Below are positions 17,597-27,618 of a stretch of 64,000 nucleotides of DNA, piece by piece. The DNA is taken from assembly GCF_041200145.1 (NCBI RefSeq), contig NZ_CP165734.1, positions 4,278,001 to 4,342,000 of the forward strand. The letters are read 5' to 3'. The position numbers and the translations under genes are program-made. Below the pieces are notes generated by a model. It saw only the letters and a program-made list of their open reading frames with translations, searched no databases and was not told where the DNA came from. This DNA comes from Bradyrhizobium sp. LLZ17 (GTDB lineage: Bacteria; Pseudomonadota; Alphaproteobacteria; Rhizobiales; Xanthobacteraceae). Within the stretch, counting starts at the first letter, position 1. Each line of letters starts with the position of its first letter.

Positions 17597-17854
17597 ATGT
17601 CGATCAAGACCAAAATTGCCGCTGTCGCTCTCGCTGCCCTCGCCGTGACCGGCGGCATCGTAACCACGACGTCGCAGGCCGAAGCCAAGCCGATCGGCTG
17701 GGCCATCGGTGCCGGCATCGCCACCGCCGCCATCGTCGGCACCGCGGTCGCTGCGAGCAGCCAGCCCTATTATTACGGCTATCACTGTTGCGGCTGGGTC
17801 GCCCAGTACAACGCCTTCGGCCAGTACGTCGGCAACGTTCGCACCTGCTATTGA
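17597..17854 (+). CDS. Small secreted Tyr/Cys-rich protein
   Basis: An 85-residue protein with a signal peptide (MSIKTKIAAVALAALAVTGG, cleavage likely near AEAKP). A glycine/alanine hydrophobic stretch follows (WAIGAGIATAAIVGTAVAAS), then a short aromatic and cysteine tail (YYYGYHCCGWVAQYNAFGQY). Similar small envelope proteins are frequent in Bradyrhizobium; function unknown. The start at 17597 gives the signal peptide. A GC-rich terminator hairpin follows about 75 bp after the stop. Confidence 0.7.
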   Translation: MSIKTKIAAVALAALAVTGGIVTTTSQAEAKPIGWAIGAGIATAAIVGTAVAASSQPYYYGYHCCGWVAQYNAFGQYVGNVRTCY

Positions 17855-17930
17855 TGTGAGAACCTGAGGCCGATCTCACGTGGATCCCGCGTCCGACACG
17901 GGCGCCTCATCCACCCCGTGTCGTGCCCCC

Positions 17931-17969
17931 GACCCCGCCCGGCTGTCCCCCCGGGCGGGGTCAACCGTT
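17931..17969 (+). terminator. Strong GC hairpin terminator
   Basis: A perfect 12-bp stem (GACCCCGCCCGG at 17931-17942, CCGGGCGGGGTC at 17951-17962) with an 8-nt loop is followed by AACCGTTTT. It stands 77 bp after the small secreted protein gene and fits rho-independent termination, though the T-run is short. The rest of the 17855-18178 spacer has no gene. Confidence 0.65.
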
Positions 17970-18046
17970 TTGGCGACCAGAATTTGTTGCAGTCCCGTCA
18001 CACAAGGATGCGAACCATCTTCCACGACATTCTGTACTCGTTGCTA

Positions 18047-18063
18047 TTAAGAACCATTCGCAA
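18047..18063. promoter_or_regulatory. Possible Fur/Irr-type box upstream of the porin gene
   Basis: On the minus strand the site reads TTGCGAATGGTTCTTAA. It resembles the imperfect palindromes (TGCGAAT-N-ATTCTTA type) found at iron-regulated promoters. It lies about 115 bp upstream of the porin start in an AT-richer stretch. This is a motif resemblance only; the half-sites are imperfect. Confidence 0.3.
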
Positions 18064-18178
18064 TAAGGTTTGCAGCAAGCGCAGGGGCTTGGGACTAAAT
18101 CCCCTTGCATCGAGATCATCTCGTCGGATCGGACAATCAGCCGGACCCTGATGACAGGAGCGCCGCGAATCGGCAGGG

Positions 18179-20215
18179 ATGTCGGGGCGGCTGAGGCATA
18201 TTCGCGTTTGGGGGCGTGCGTTGACGTTGAGAGGGCATCGACACCGGTACTTGCGGACGGCCGCGGCGGTCGCCACGGGCGTGCTGGTGCTGCCGAACCC
18301 GAGCCTTGCAGCCGACCTGCCGCTGAAGGCACCGGCGCTGAGGGCGGTCTATGACTGGACCGGCCTCTATATCGGCGCGCATACCGGTTTCACCCGCGGA
18401 ACGTCCTCGGCGACGTTGACCGATCCCACGGTCGCCACCGACAAAAATGTCTTCACCGGCGCGACCGGCGGCGTGCAGGCCGGTTACAATTGGCGCCTCA
18501 ACTCGGGCCTGCTGCTTGGTGTCGAAGGCGACATCTCCTTTCCGAACTATTTGCCCTCCAACCACGTGGTGTCGTCGGCGACCACCGCGCTGTCAAGCGC
18601 GGAGGAGCGCTGGGATTATGTCGCAACTCTGCGCGCGCGCCTGGGCTACAGCACCGGCGCCTGGCTGTTCTACGCGACCGGCGGCGCGGCCTTTGCCGGC
18701 GAACGCTTTCTCTCGACGCCCACCGGTGGCAACGAAGACAAGGTTCTGAACACGCGGTTCGGCTGGGTGGCCGGCGCTGGCGTCGAATACGCGTTCGCAC
18801 CGCATTGGAGCGCGCGGCTCGAATATCTCTACAGCAAGTTCGAGAACGCCAACGTCACCTTCCCCACGGGCGCGCAATATTCGTCGTCGATGGACTTCCA
18901 GAGCCTGCGGATCGGGCTCAATCGCAAGATCGATTGGCCGGGCGTGCCGAGCTACGATCCCAAGAGCTCGTTGGCCAATACCGAATCGGATCGCTGGGAG
19001 ATTCACGGCCAGGGCACTTATCTGCCGCAGGGGTATCCCTCCTTCCCTGCCCGCTACAGCGGCGCGAACTCCCTGTCGCCTTCGGCGCAGGCCAAGGCGA
19101 CCTGGAGCAACAGCCTGTTTCTGAACGCGCGGCTGTGGGAGGGCGGTGAGGTCTACTACAATCCGGAGCTGCTTCAGGGATTTGGGCTGAACGATACGGT
19201 GGGCGCAGCCGGTTTCCCGAGTGGCGAAGCGCAGAAGTCGAACTTCCCCTACCCGCACTACAACACCTCGCGTCTTTTCCTGCGCCAGACCTTTGGCTTT
19301 GGCGGCGAGCAGGAGGAGCTTGCGAGCGGCCAGTTGCAGCTTGCAGAGAAGGTCGACGTCTCCCGCCTCACGCTGCAGGCCGGCAAGTTCGCCGTGACCG
19401 ACGTGTTCGACGGCAATGCTTACGCCAAGGACACGCGCAAGGATTTCATGAACTGGTCGATATGGGCGCCGGGCGCCTTCGACTATTCCGCCGACAAGGT
19501 CGGACTCACCTACGGCGTCACCGCCGAGCTCAACCAGAAGCAATGGGCCGTGCGCGGTGGCTATTTCCTGATGGTCGCGGAATCCAATTCAAATCATTTC
19601 GACACCAGGGTGCCGGAGCGCGGTCAATACGTGGTCGAGCTCGAGACGCGCTATTCACTGTTCTCGCAGCCCGGCAAGATCCGAACCATGGGTTGGGTCG
19701 ACAGCGCCAATATGGGCAGCTTCCGCGAAACGCTGGACAATCCTGCGCTCAACCTCGACATCACGCAGACCCGGCGCGGCCGCATCAAGGTCGGCTATGT
19801 CGTCAATCTCGAACAGGCCATCACCGACGATGTCGGACTGTTCGGCCGCTGGAGCTGGAACGACGGCAAGACCGAAACGCTCGCCTTCACGGATATCAAC
19901 AGCAGCCTGTCCGCCGGGCTGTCGATCAAGGGCGCGAAATGGGGCCGGCCCGACGACGTGATCGGCATCGGCGGCGCAGTCAACGCCATCTCCCAAGACT
20001 ATCGCGATTTCCTGGCCGCCGGCGGGCTCGGCGTTCTCGTTGGCGATGGTGCCCTCAACTACCGCAAGGAGCGCATCCTCGAGACCTATTACGCCTACGC
20101 GCTGAATAAGAATCTGACCCTCACCGCCGACTACCAGCTCATCGTCAACCCCGCCTACAACGCCGACCGCGGGCCGGTGTCGGTGATCTCGGGAAGGCTG
20201 CACGGCGAGTTCTGA
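18179..20215 (+). CDS. Outer-membrane porin: Omp25-like barrel fused to OprB carbohydrate porin
   Basis: A 678-residue outer-membrane protein. The N-terminus has a long basic leader and a signal-like helix (AAAVATGVLVLPNPSLAADL, cleavage near residue 45). Residues about 55-255 form an Omp25/Omp31-type eight-stranded barrel (YDWTGLYIGAHTGFTRG, GGVQAGYNWRLNSGLLLGVE, VAGAGVEYAFAPHWSARLEY), normally a complete protein ending in an aromatic strand (FQSLRIGLNRKI). Residues about 265-678 match OprB carbohydrate porins (WEIHGQGTYLPQGYPSFPA..., FDGNAYAKDTRKDFMNWSIW..., terminal ISGRLHGEF). OprB proteins pass sugars. The fusion of two barrels in one chain is unusual but seems recurrent in this genus. 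The frame is continuous, so it is not an artefact of a broken stop. Confidence 0.85.
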   Translation: MSGRLRHIRVWGRALTLRGHRHRYLRTAAAVATGVLVLPNPSLAADLPLKAPALRAVYDWTGLYIGAHTGFTRGTSSATLTDPTVATDKNVFTGATGGVQAGYNWRLNSGLLLGVEGDISFPNYLPSNHVVSSATTALSSAEERWDYVATLRARLGYSTGAWLFYATGGAAFAGERFLSTPTGGNEDKVLNTRFGWVAGAGVEYAFAPHWSARLEYLYSKFENANVTFPTGAQYSSSMDFQSLRIGLNRKIDWPGVPSYDPKSSLANTESDRWEIHGQGTYLPQGYPSFPARYSGANSLSPSAQAKATWSNSLFLNARLWEGGEVYYNPELLQGFGLNDTVGAAGFPSGEAQKSNFPYPHYNTSRLFLRQTFGFGGEQEELASGQLQLAEKVDVSRLTLQAGKFAVTDVFDGNAYAKDTRKDFMNWSIWAPGAFDYSADKVGLTYGVTAELNQKQWAVRGGYFLMVAESNSNHFDTRVPERGQYVVELETRYSLFSQPGKIRTMGWVDSANMGSFRETLDNPALNLDITQTRRGRIKVGYVVNLEQAITDDVGLFGRWSWNDGKTETLAFTDINSSLSAGLSIKGAKWGRPDDVIGIGGAVNAISQDYRDFLAAGGLGVLVGDGALNYRKERILETYYAYALNKNLTLTADYQLIVNPAYNADRGPVSVISGRLHGEF

Positions 20216-20236
20216 GCGCGGCCGGCTACCCGCTCC

Positions 20237-22311
20237 TTACGCGGCCCGGATCGCGTCCAGGAATTTTCCGACCTCGACCTTGAGGCGGCTGCTCTCGCCG
20301 GACAGCGACTTTGCTGCCGCGAGCACATGGGAGGACGCCGATCCGGTCTGGCTTGCGCCGCGCTGCACGTCGACGATGCTTGCCGAGACCTGCTGGGTGC
20401 CCCGCGCCGCCTGCTGCACGTTGCGGGAGATCTCCCGCGTTGCCGCGCCCTGCTCCTCGACCGCCGAGGCAATCGCCGAGGCGATCTCGGACATGCGGGT
20501 GATGGTATCGCCGATCGTCTTGATCGCGCCGACGGAATCGCCGGTCGCCGTCTGGATTCCCGTGATCTGCTGGCTGATCTCGCCGGTGGCCTTGGCGGTC
20601 TGCTCGGCGAGCGCCTTGACCTCGGACGCCACCACGGCGAAGCCGCGTCCGGCCTCGCCGGCGCGCGCCGCCTCGATGGTGGCATTGAGCGCGAGCAGAT
20701 TGGTCTGGGCCGCGATCTGGCTGATGAGTTCGACGACATCGCCGATGCGGCCGGCGGCCTTGGCCAACTCGCCGACATGATCGTTGGTCCGCCCGGCCTG
20801 CTGCACCGCTTCGCCGGCGATGCGGGCCGAGTCCTGGACCTGCCGGCTGATCTCGTCGACCGAGGACGCCATTTCCTCGGCGGCCGCGGCAACGGTCTGA
20901 ACATTGGTGGAGGCCTGTTCGGACGCGGCCGCAACCGTCGCCGTGACCTGCTCCGATTGTTCGGCCGTGCTCGTCAGCGTTCCCGCGGATGTCTCCAGCT
21001 CCGAAGATGCCGAGGACACGGTGTTGATGACGTCGCCGATCATGGCTTCGAACTCGCGCGCGATCTGGTCCATGCGCTGGCTGCGCCTGAGCTTTGCCTC
21101 AGCCTCGATTGCGGCGGCCTCGTCGGCGGATTTCTGAGCGACGAGAGAGTCCTTGAAGTGCTGGAGCGAGCCCGCGACCTGGCCGATCTCGTCATTGCGG
21201 CCGGTTGCGGGAATCTCGACCGTGTGCTGTCCGGCGGCGAGCGCTGCGATCACGTCGGCGATCCGGCTGAGCGGCGTCACCACGCGGCTGCGCAGCATCA
21301 TGGTCACGCCGCCGAGCGTCCCGAGCAGCGCCAACACCGCCACGCCGGCGAGCGCGAGCATCGCCAGCGCGCCATCGCGCGCGGCGGAGGCGCGGTCAGC
21401 CGCTTCCGCCAGCGCGGCGTCACGCACGCCGTAGAACATCTGGATGGCGGGCACGATGACGTTCGCCAGCTCGTCGGCGTTGATGCCATACTTGCCGTCG
21501 CTATGGGCCGCGGGCATCTCCTTGTCCACGACGAGCGCTGCTTTGCCGAAATAGGATCCGTCGCCGCCTTCAGCGCGGTGGCAATGCGGGACGGGCTTCC
21601 GAGCTGGTCGATGCCGGCCTCGATGCGATCGCGGTCGGCCTCGACACGCCCCTGCATGCGATCCATCAGCGAGAATTCGGCCATGGTGAGCGGTCGATGC
21701 GCGCTCAGTGCCGGCGACAACGACGCGGCGCGGCTGCCGGCCGAGACGCGCAGATCCTGTGCGGTTCGCGCCAGGCTCAACAGCGCAGCAAGCGAGGAAT
21801 CGGCATTGATGACCTCCGCTTCGAGCCGGTTCATGATCGGCTCGATATTGCCGATGACCTCGGCAACGCCGGGCAGGAAGCCCTTGATCACGGCGCTGTC
21901 GCGCGCCGCCAGCGGAACGGCCATCGCACGATCTGCCGCCGAATAGATATCCTTGAGCCGCCGCGCGGTACGGTCCAGCTTTTCGATCATCGGTCCGGAA
22001 TCATTCAGCACCATGAGAGCGCGCCTTGCGCCCTCGAATGCGGCATCGGCCGCCTTCGCCGCCTTCGCGGCAGCTTCGGTCTGGGGCTGCGTCGCAGTCC
22101 CCTCCTGAAAGATCGGGGAGATGTAAGGGGCGCGAAGGCTGGCGACCTGTTGGCTCACCATCAGGGTCGCACCAAACGCCTCAACCGTCTTGATCGCGTC
22201 GGAGCGGTTCGTGAAAATGCGCGTCTGGGGTACAAGCACCTCGGCGCCAAGGATGACTGCAAATACCGTCACCGTCAGCATCGATAGCGCGAAAAGCTTC
22301 CCAATTCGCAT
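20237..22311 (-). pseudogene. Methyl-accepting chemotaxis protein, frameshifted
   Basis: A chemoreceptor of about 690 residues after frame repair. The N-terminal TM helix (LFALSMLTVTVFAVILGAEV) is followed by a helical periplasmic sensor region with no named ligand motif. Then the frame breaks at about 21552-21559; joining [20 protein letters not shown] restores the family sequence and needs one extra base. After it come a second TM helix ([19 protein letters not shown]), a HAMP domain ([20 protein letters not shown]) and the cytoplasmic signalling domain with the conserved hairpin tip ([20 protein letters not shown]). Such receptors control the CheA kinase and swimming direction. A conserved C-terminus argues for a sequencing indel. 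Confidence 0.82.
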
Positions 22312-22543
22312 TGTGGTCCCCGAATACATGTCTGCAATGCCGGAAAAATAGCGGCTGCGGGCTAAGGCCCCGTTAAGCAAGGGCAGCACCGTAGTTCCGC
22401 GGGGCTGTTCGAGAGCTCCGGGGCCGGGCGGAGGTTCCCTGGCATTGCGGGTGCGACAGAATTGGCCGGCAATTGCGCTCCAAATACCTATATCAACGCT
22501 TGGTCGCGTCACCAGCGCCACACCCACTTACCTCGGAACATCA

Positions 22544-23837
22544 ATGCTCTCGGTCGAACTCGTCGTCGTCGTCGTCCTGATCGTCATCAACGGCCTCCTG
22601 TCCATGTCCGAGCTGGCCGTGGTGTCGTCGCGTCCGGCCCGGCTCTCGATGCTCGCCGCCAAGGGCGTGCGCGGCGCCGAGCGGGCGCTGCGTCTTGCGG
22701 CCGATCCCGGCAAATTCCTCTCGACGGTGCAGATCGGGATCACGCTGGTGGGTGTACCTCGGGCGCGTTCTCGGGCGCGACGCTCGGGCAGCGGTTGACG
22801 CAATGGCTGCTCGAGCTCGGGCTGTCGGTAGGCATCGCCGACATCGTCGGCGTCGGCATCGTGGTCACGCTGATCACCTATGCGACCCTGATCGTCGGCG
22901 AGCTGGTGCCAAAGCAGGTGGCGCTGCGCGATCCCGAAAGCATCGCGGTCAAGGTCGCGCCCGCGCTGGACTGGCTCGCAACGATCTCGCTGCCGCTCGT
23001 TTTCCTTCTTGATATTTCAGGCAAGCTGATCCTCGCGCTGCTCGGCAGCGGCGGCAAGGCTGAGGAAAAGGTCTCGGAAGACGAGATCCATCATCTCGTC
23101 AGCGAGGCCGAGAACGCCGGCGTGCTCGAGCCCGGCGAGAAGGAGATGATCGCCGGCGTGATGCGGCTCGGCGACCGGCCGGTCGGCGCCCTGATGACCC
23201 CGCGCACCGAGGTGGACGAGATCGACCTCAACGATGATCCGGAGACCATTCGCAAGATCATCGCGGAGAGCCCGCATTCGCGCTTTCCCGCTTCAGACGG
23301 CGACCGCGACCAGCCGCTCGGCGTGCTCCAAGCCAAGGACCTGCTGGTCGCCTATATGAACGACCGCACGCCCGACCTGCGGCCGCTGGTCCGCGAAGCG
23401 CCGAGCATTCCCGCCTCGGCGGATGCGCGCGATGTGCTCGCGATCCTGAGGGCTGCGCCGGTCCATGTCGGGTTCGTTTACGACGAGTACGGCGCCTTCG
23501 AAGGCGTGGTCACGGCAGCCGATATTTTGGAATCGATCGTCGGCGCCTTCCATTCCGAGGAAGGGCCGCCGGAGCCGGCTTACGTCAGACGCGCGGACGA
23601 CTCGCTGCTGGTCTCAGGCTGGATGCCGGTCGACGAATTCGGCGATCTGCTCGGCATCGAACTGCCGCCGCACCGCTATCACACCGTGGCCGGCCTGGCG
23701 CTGCAACAATTCAACGCGCTGCCCAATGTCGGCGACGCCTTCGATTTCGGCAGCTGGCATATCGAAGTGGTCGATCTCGACGGCCGGAGGATCGACAAGA
23801 TCTGGCAAGCCGGCGCAGCGAGGCGGAGGCGGCGTGA
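22544..23837 (+). pseudogene. CNNM/CBS-pair/CorC-domain membrane protein (HlyC/CorC family), frameshifted
   Basis: An inner-membrane protein related to CorC/YfjD (often called hemolysin-like), probably linked to Mg2+/Co2+ handling. The N-terminal CNNM (DUF21) membrane domain opens MLSVELVVVVVLIVINGLLS. The frame changes at about 22755-22761 inside ITLVGVLSGAFSGATLG; one base is missing. Then follow a CBS pair (RLGDRPVGALMTPRTEVDEI..., VHVGFVYDEYGAFEGVVTAA) and a CorC_HlyC domain (ESIVGAF...WHIEVVDLDGRRIDKIW). The frame after the first break has no stop until 24345 and would run through a repeat and antisense to the PilZ gene. A second one-base loss at about 23815-23834 would give a natural stop TGA at 23835-23837; I placed the end there. 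Confidence 0.75.
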
Positions 23838-23860
23838 GTTGGCGGGCGTTGAAACTCTTC

Positions 23861-24012
23861 CCTTCTCCCCTTGTGGGAGAAGGTGGCGCGAAGCGCCGGA
23901 TGAGGGGTCTCTATCCGCTCAATCAATTGATGGTTGGAGTCGCCGAGACAACCCCTCACCCGTCTCGCCGCTACGCGGCGAGCCACCCTCTCCCACAAGC
24001 AAGGGGAGAGGG
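23861..24012. repeat. Palindromic intergenic repeat, family B' (long form)
   Basis: The ends CCTTCTCCCCTTGTGGGAGA and the complementary CTCTCCCACAAGCAAGGGGAG pair imperfectly. Inner arms are GGTGGCGCGAAGCGCC with GGATGAGGGG, against CCCCTCACCC with CGGCGAGCCACC. A close relative lies at 28444-28590. It separates the CNNM gene from the convergent PilZ gene. Confidence 0.8.
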
Positions 24013-24021
24013 AAAACAGCC

Positions 24022-24261
24022 TCACCCAAACCTCACCCCAATCCGCTTTTCCTTGCGCCAGACCACGGTGCACGCCAAATGCACTGCGTCGGCCTGAATG
24101 ACCAGGGTGAAGTGCTCGGGGATGCCGAGCGGGCTGGTGACGTCGAGTGCTGCGCCGGTCTCCGAGAAATTGCGGACCGTGCAATCGATCGCGCCGCCGC
24201 CGAACTCGATCGTTCCGGCCTTCAGCACGCGGTGCCTGGATTTGTCGCGTCGTTCGTTCAT
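24022..24261 (-). CDS. PilZ-domain protein
   Basis: A single-domain PilZ protein of 79 residues. The N-terminal arginine motif (ERRDKSRHRV) and the second motif NFSETGAALDV, a variant of (D/N)xSxxG, are the cyclic-di-GMP contacts. The core continues to VVWRKEKRIGVRFG. Single PilZ domains of this size are numerous in Bradyrhizobium and act as c-di-GMP effectors or structural adaptors; no partner is visible nearby. The first start (24261) gives the full motif. Confidence 0.85.
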   Translation of the reverse strand: MNERRDKSRHRVLKAGTIEFGGGAIDCTVRNFSETGAALDVTSPLGIPEHFTLVIQADAVHLACTVVWRKEKRIGVRFG

Positions 24262-24366
24262 GGGCCAAGCCTACACCCAAAGTTGAATCAAACGTTTAGC
24301 ACCAGCCCTGCTCGCAAAGAATTTACGCGGGGCCAACCGGCGTGATCCCAACGCATAGCCGGGCTT

Positions 24367-25990
24367 TCACGGCGCCGGCTGGAACGTATCCACCTGCGCC
24401 ATCCGCCAGGCGTCGCGGAAGCGCGGGTCTTCCGTGCCTTCGAGCAGTTCGCCCGGGCGCAGCGACGGATAGAGCTGTGCAAAGGATTTCACCTGAGTCG
24501 TCGATGTCCGCTGGCTGAAGTGGATCGGGCGCAGCTGCTGCGGATGTTGCAGACCGGCCGCGGCAATCAGCTCGGTCAACGAGTGCAGCGTGGCGAGATG
24601 ATAATTGTGCACGCGATCGATCTTGAGCGGCACATAGAGCGCGCGCGCGCGTCGGGTCCTGCGTCGCGACACCGGTCGGGCAGCGGTCGGTGTGGCAGCT
24701 CAGCGACTGGATGCAGCCGAGCGAGAACATGAAGCCGCGCGCCGAATTGCACCAGTCGGCGCCGATCGCCATGGCGCGGGCCATGTCGAAGGCGGTGGCG
24801 ATCTTGCCGGAGGCGCCGAGCTTGATGCGGTCGCGCGCATTGATGCCGATCAGCGCATTGTGGACGAAATTGACGCCCTCGCGCATCGGCATGCCCAGAT
24901 GATCCATGAACTCCAAAGGCGCGGCGCCGGTGCCGCCCTCATTGCCGTCGACCACGATGAAATCCGGATAGATGCCGGTCTGCAGCATCGCCTTGCAGAT
25001 CGCCAGGAACTCCCAGGGGTGGCCGATGCAAAGCTTGAACCCGGTCGGCTTGCCGCCGGACAGCCTGCGCATCTCCGCGATGAACTGCATCATCCCGACC
25101 GGCGTGGAGAAGGCGCGATGCGAGGCCGGCGAGATGCAGTCCTCGCCCATCGCAACGCCGCGGATCTTCGAGATCTCCTCCGAGACCTTCGCCGCCGGCA
25201 GCACGCCGCCATGGCCGGGCTTGGCGCCCTGGCTGATCTTGAGCTCGACCATCTTGATCTGGTCCGTGCTGGCGACGCGTGCGAATGCCTCCGGATCGAA
25301 CGTGCCGTCGAGATGGCGGCAGCCGAAATAGCCGGAGCCGATCTCCCAGATGATGTCGCCGCCCATCTCCGCGTGGTAGGGGCTAAAGCCGCCCTCGCCG
25401 GTATCGTGCGCGAAGCCGCCCATTTTGGCGCCGGCGTTGAGCGCACGCACGGCATTCGGGCTGAGCGCGCCAAAGCTCATGGCGGAAATGTTGAACACCG
25501 AGGCGGAATAGGGCTTTGCGCAGTCCGGTCCGCCGATGGTGACCCGAAACTTCTCCTCGGCATGCGCCTGCGGCGACACCGAGTGATGCATCCACTCATA
25601 ACCCTCGCGGTAGACATCCTCCTGCGTGCCGAACGGCCGCTTGTCGAGCTGCATCTTGGCACGCTGGTAGACCACCGCGCGAATGTCGCGCGAGAACGGC
25701 ATGCCGTCCTTCTCGCTCTCGAAGAAATACTGCCGCATCTCCGGGCGAATTTCTTCGAGCAGGAAGCGGATGTGCGCCGAGATCGGGTAATTGCGCAGGA
25801 CCGCGTGGCCCTTCTGCATGAGATCGCGGACGCCCAGAGCCGTCAGGGCGCCGAAGATCACGATCGGGATCAGCAGGACGTCGAATATCTTGCGATCGGC
25901 GATGCCGATGCCGATCAGGAGCGCGGTGACGACCGCGCAGATGGTCAGGATGATGAAGCGCGGCGAGAATGGAAGCAGCAGGGTTTCCAT
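24367..25990 (-). pseudogene. FMN-binding glutamate synthase-family protein, frameshifted
   Basis: A membrane-anchored relative of the glutamate synthase large-subunit FMN domain, about 540 residues after repair. Two N-terminal hydrophobic segments (FIILTICAVVTALLIGIGIA and FDVLLIPIVIFGALTALGV) precede the TIM-barrel domain (SFGALSPNAVRALNAGA, GQGAKPGHGG-like SQGAKPGHGGVLPAAKV, DGNEGGTGAAP, and the 3Fe-4S-type cysteine run CIQSLSCHTDRCPTGVATQD). The frame breaks in a (GC)n tract at about 24639-24652; the true C-terminus (ALYVPLKIDRVHNYHLATLH... to VDTFQPAP) follows. A lost GC dinucleotide or one gained base explains it. The real reaction of this stand-alone family is not established. The start at 25990 has a strong AGAGGGGG site; a start at 26074 is possible. 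Confidence 0.78.
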
Positions 25991-26246
25991 GACCCCCTCT
26001 TCCGCCAGCGCCAGGCGTTTGGGCGATTGGGCTTTGGGCGATTCTTGCGTTTTGTTGTCGTCGGCCACGATCACATCCTCTCGCCAGCATGGGGCGGCAC
26101 GATAGGCCCGCGCCTGTCATACGGATATGACGCGGCGTATGTTTCAGGCTAGCGAATTCAGCCGAACCAAATCAATCAGCCCGATGGGCGGATTTTGCAG
26201 TGCAGCAGAGGGCGGGGATACGGAAGGTGGTGGCTGCAATCTCAGC

Positions 26247-26402
26247 CGTCGTCCCGGGCAAGCGCCAGCGCAGACCCGGGATCCATAAGCACAGGAAGGA
26301 GTTGCGGGACGAGGCTGGTGGTTACCAACCTTCGCATAACCACGGCCTGTGGTTATGCGTCCCGGATCGGCGCGCTTGTGGCGCGCTTGTCCGGACGCCG
26401 GC
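26247..26402. repeat. Mosaic palindromic intergenic region, family G
   Basis: The spacer between the glutamate-synthase-like gene and fpr holds CGTCCCGGGCAAGCGCCAGC and CCCGGGATCCATAAGCACAGG, then a perfect 11-bp hairpin (CGCATAACCAC at 26333-26343, GTGGTTATGCG at 26349-26359), then GCGCGC-rich arms. The wording resembles the other palindromic repeats in this window but matches none exactly. No gene is seen from about 26075 to 26443. Confidence 0.6.
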
Positions 26403-26443
26403 CGCCCTGGGGCAGACGGTCTGAGGACGAGAAGGCGCGGTCC

Positions 26444-27217
26444 TTACCGCTCGACGAACGCCTTCTCGATCACGAAATGGCCGGGCCTGTTGCCGGAGCC
26501 CTCGATGAAATCGCGGCCCTCGAACATCACCTTCAGCTCTTCGAGCATCCCCGGGCTGCCGCACATCATGACGCGGTCGGTTTCGATGTCGAGCGGACCC
26601 TGGCCGATGTCGTTGAAGATCTGCTCGGAGCTGATGAGGTCGGTGATGCGGCCCCGGTTCTTGAACGGCTCGCGGGTCACGGTCGGGTAATAAACCAGCT
26701 TGTCCGCGAGCAGCTCGCCGAACAGCTCGTCCTCGCGCAAGGACGCGACCAGCTTCTCGCCATAGGCGAGCTCGGAGACCTGACGGCAGCCATGGACCAG
26801 CACGATGGATTCAAACTGCTCGTACACGTCCGGGTCCTTGATCAGGCTCGCGAAGGGGGCGAGGCCGGTGCCGGTCGAGAGCAGCATCAGCCGCTTGCCG
26901 GGAATGAGGTTGTCGGTGATGAGCGTGCCGGTCGCCTTGCGGCCAACCAGGATGGTGTCGCCTTCCTTGATCTTCTGCAGGCGCGAGGTGAGCGGACCGT
27001 CCTGAACCTTGATCGAGAAGAACTCGAGCTCTTCCTCGTGATTGGCGCTCGCCATGCTGTAGGCGCGCAGCAGCGGCCGGCCCTCGACCTCGAGGCCGAT
27101 CATCGCGAACTGGCCGTTCTGGAAACGGAAGCCGGAATCGCGGGTGGCGCGGAAGCTGAACAAAGTGTCGGTCCAGTGCTGGACGGACAGAACCTTCTCT
27201 CGGTAAAACGCGCTCAT
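26444..27217 (-). CDS. fpr: Ferredoxin-NADP+ reductase
   Basis: A 257-residue FAD enzyme that exchanges electrons between NADPH and ferredoxin or flavodoxin. The FAD-binding motif RAYSMAS (near residue 51), the NADP motif STGTGLAPFASLI (about 114-126), VMMCGSPGML and the C-terminal GHFVIEKAFVER mark the bacterial Fpr subclass; the length is typical. The start at 27217 (MSAFYREKVLSVQHWTD) matches the family's opening. It is divergent from the ATP-grasp gene across a 400-bp spacer. Such enzymes often respond to oxidative stress, but no regulatory site is certain here. Confidence 0.92.
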   Translation of the reverse strand: MSAFYREKVLSVQHWTDTLFSFRATRDSGFRFQNGQFAMIGLEVEGRPLLRAYSMASANHEEELEFFSIKVQDGPLTSRLQKIKEGDTILVGRKATGTLITDNLIPGKRLMLLSTGTGLAPFASLIKDPDVYEQFESIVLVHGCRQVSELAYGEKLVASLREDELFGELLADKLVYYPTVTREPFKNRGRITDLISSEQIFNDIGQGPLDIETDRVMMCGSPGMLEELKVMFEGRDFIEGSGNRPGHFVIEKAFVER

Positions 27218-27618
27218 GATTTTCGATATTCCGAATAGTTGCGGTTTTGAACAAAGCGTTGCCCTGCCCCTGAAGCGAGGCGAACACCACTTGCCATTGC
27301 GGCGGATTCCTCGCGGAGGATTTCCTGACGGAGGATTTCTTGGCTGTGATCTACGCCATTGAAGCCAATAATCAACCTCGTTTCGGATGCAATTGATGCC
27401 GATCAAACCGGCATTGCGGTGGAATTGGACGCATTATTCATGAATCTGCTACCAGCCGCGCGCGCAGGGCAATTTCTTTTCCCTGCGGGGCTCGATCGCA
27501 GCACTTAATTTCCGTCGCGCTCGCGAGAATTTCATTAAGAATAGCGCTGACTTTCACCCCTGTTTGGCGCCGTTTCCCGCATTTTTTGCGGCTTTTGGCG
27601 ACGGAATGATGGAAGCAT
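27218..27618. other. Divergent intergenic region, no gene seen
   Basis: Four hundred bases between fpr and the ATP-grasp gene, AT-richer than the surroundings (for example GAAGCCAATAATCAACC and GCATTATTCATGAATC). It contains a small palindrome, ATTCATGAAT, and must hold the promoters of both genes. I could not define -35/-10 elements with confidence and saw no RNA gene. Confidence 0.5.

Noticed and set aside
23838..24345. Extra 170-residue tail on the CNNM protein
   Set aside because: It is translated from a palindromic repeat and the antisense strand of the PilZ gene.
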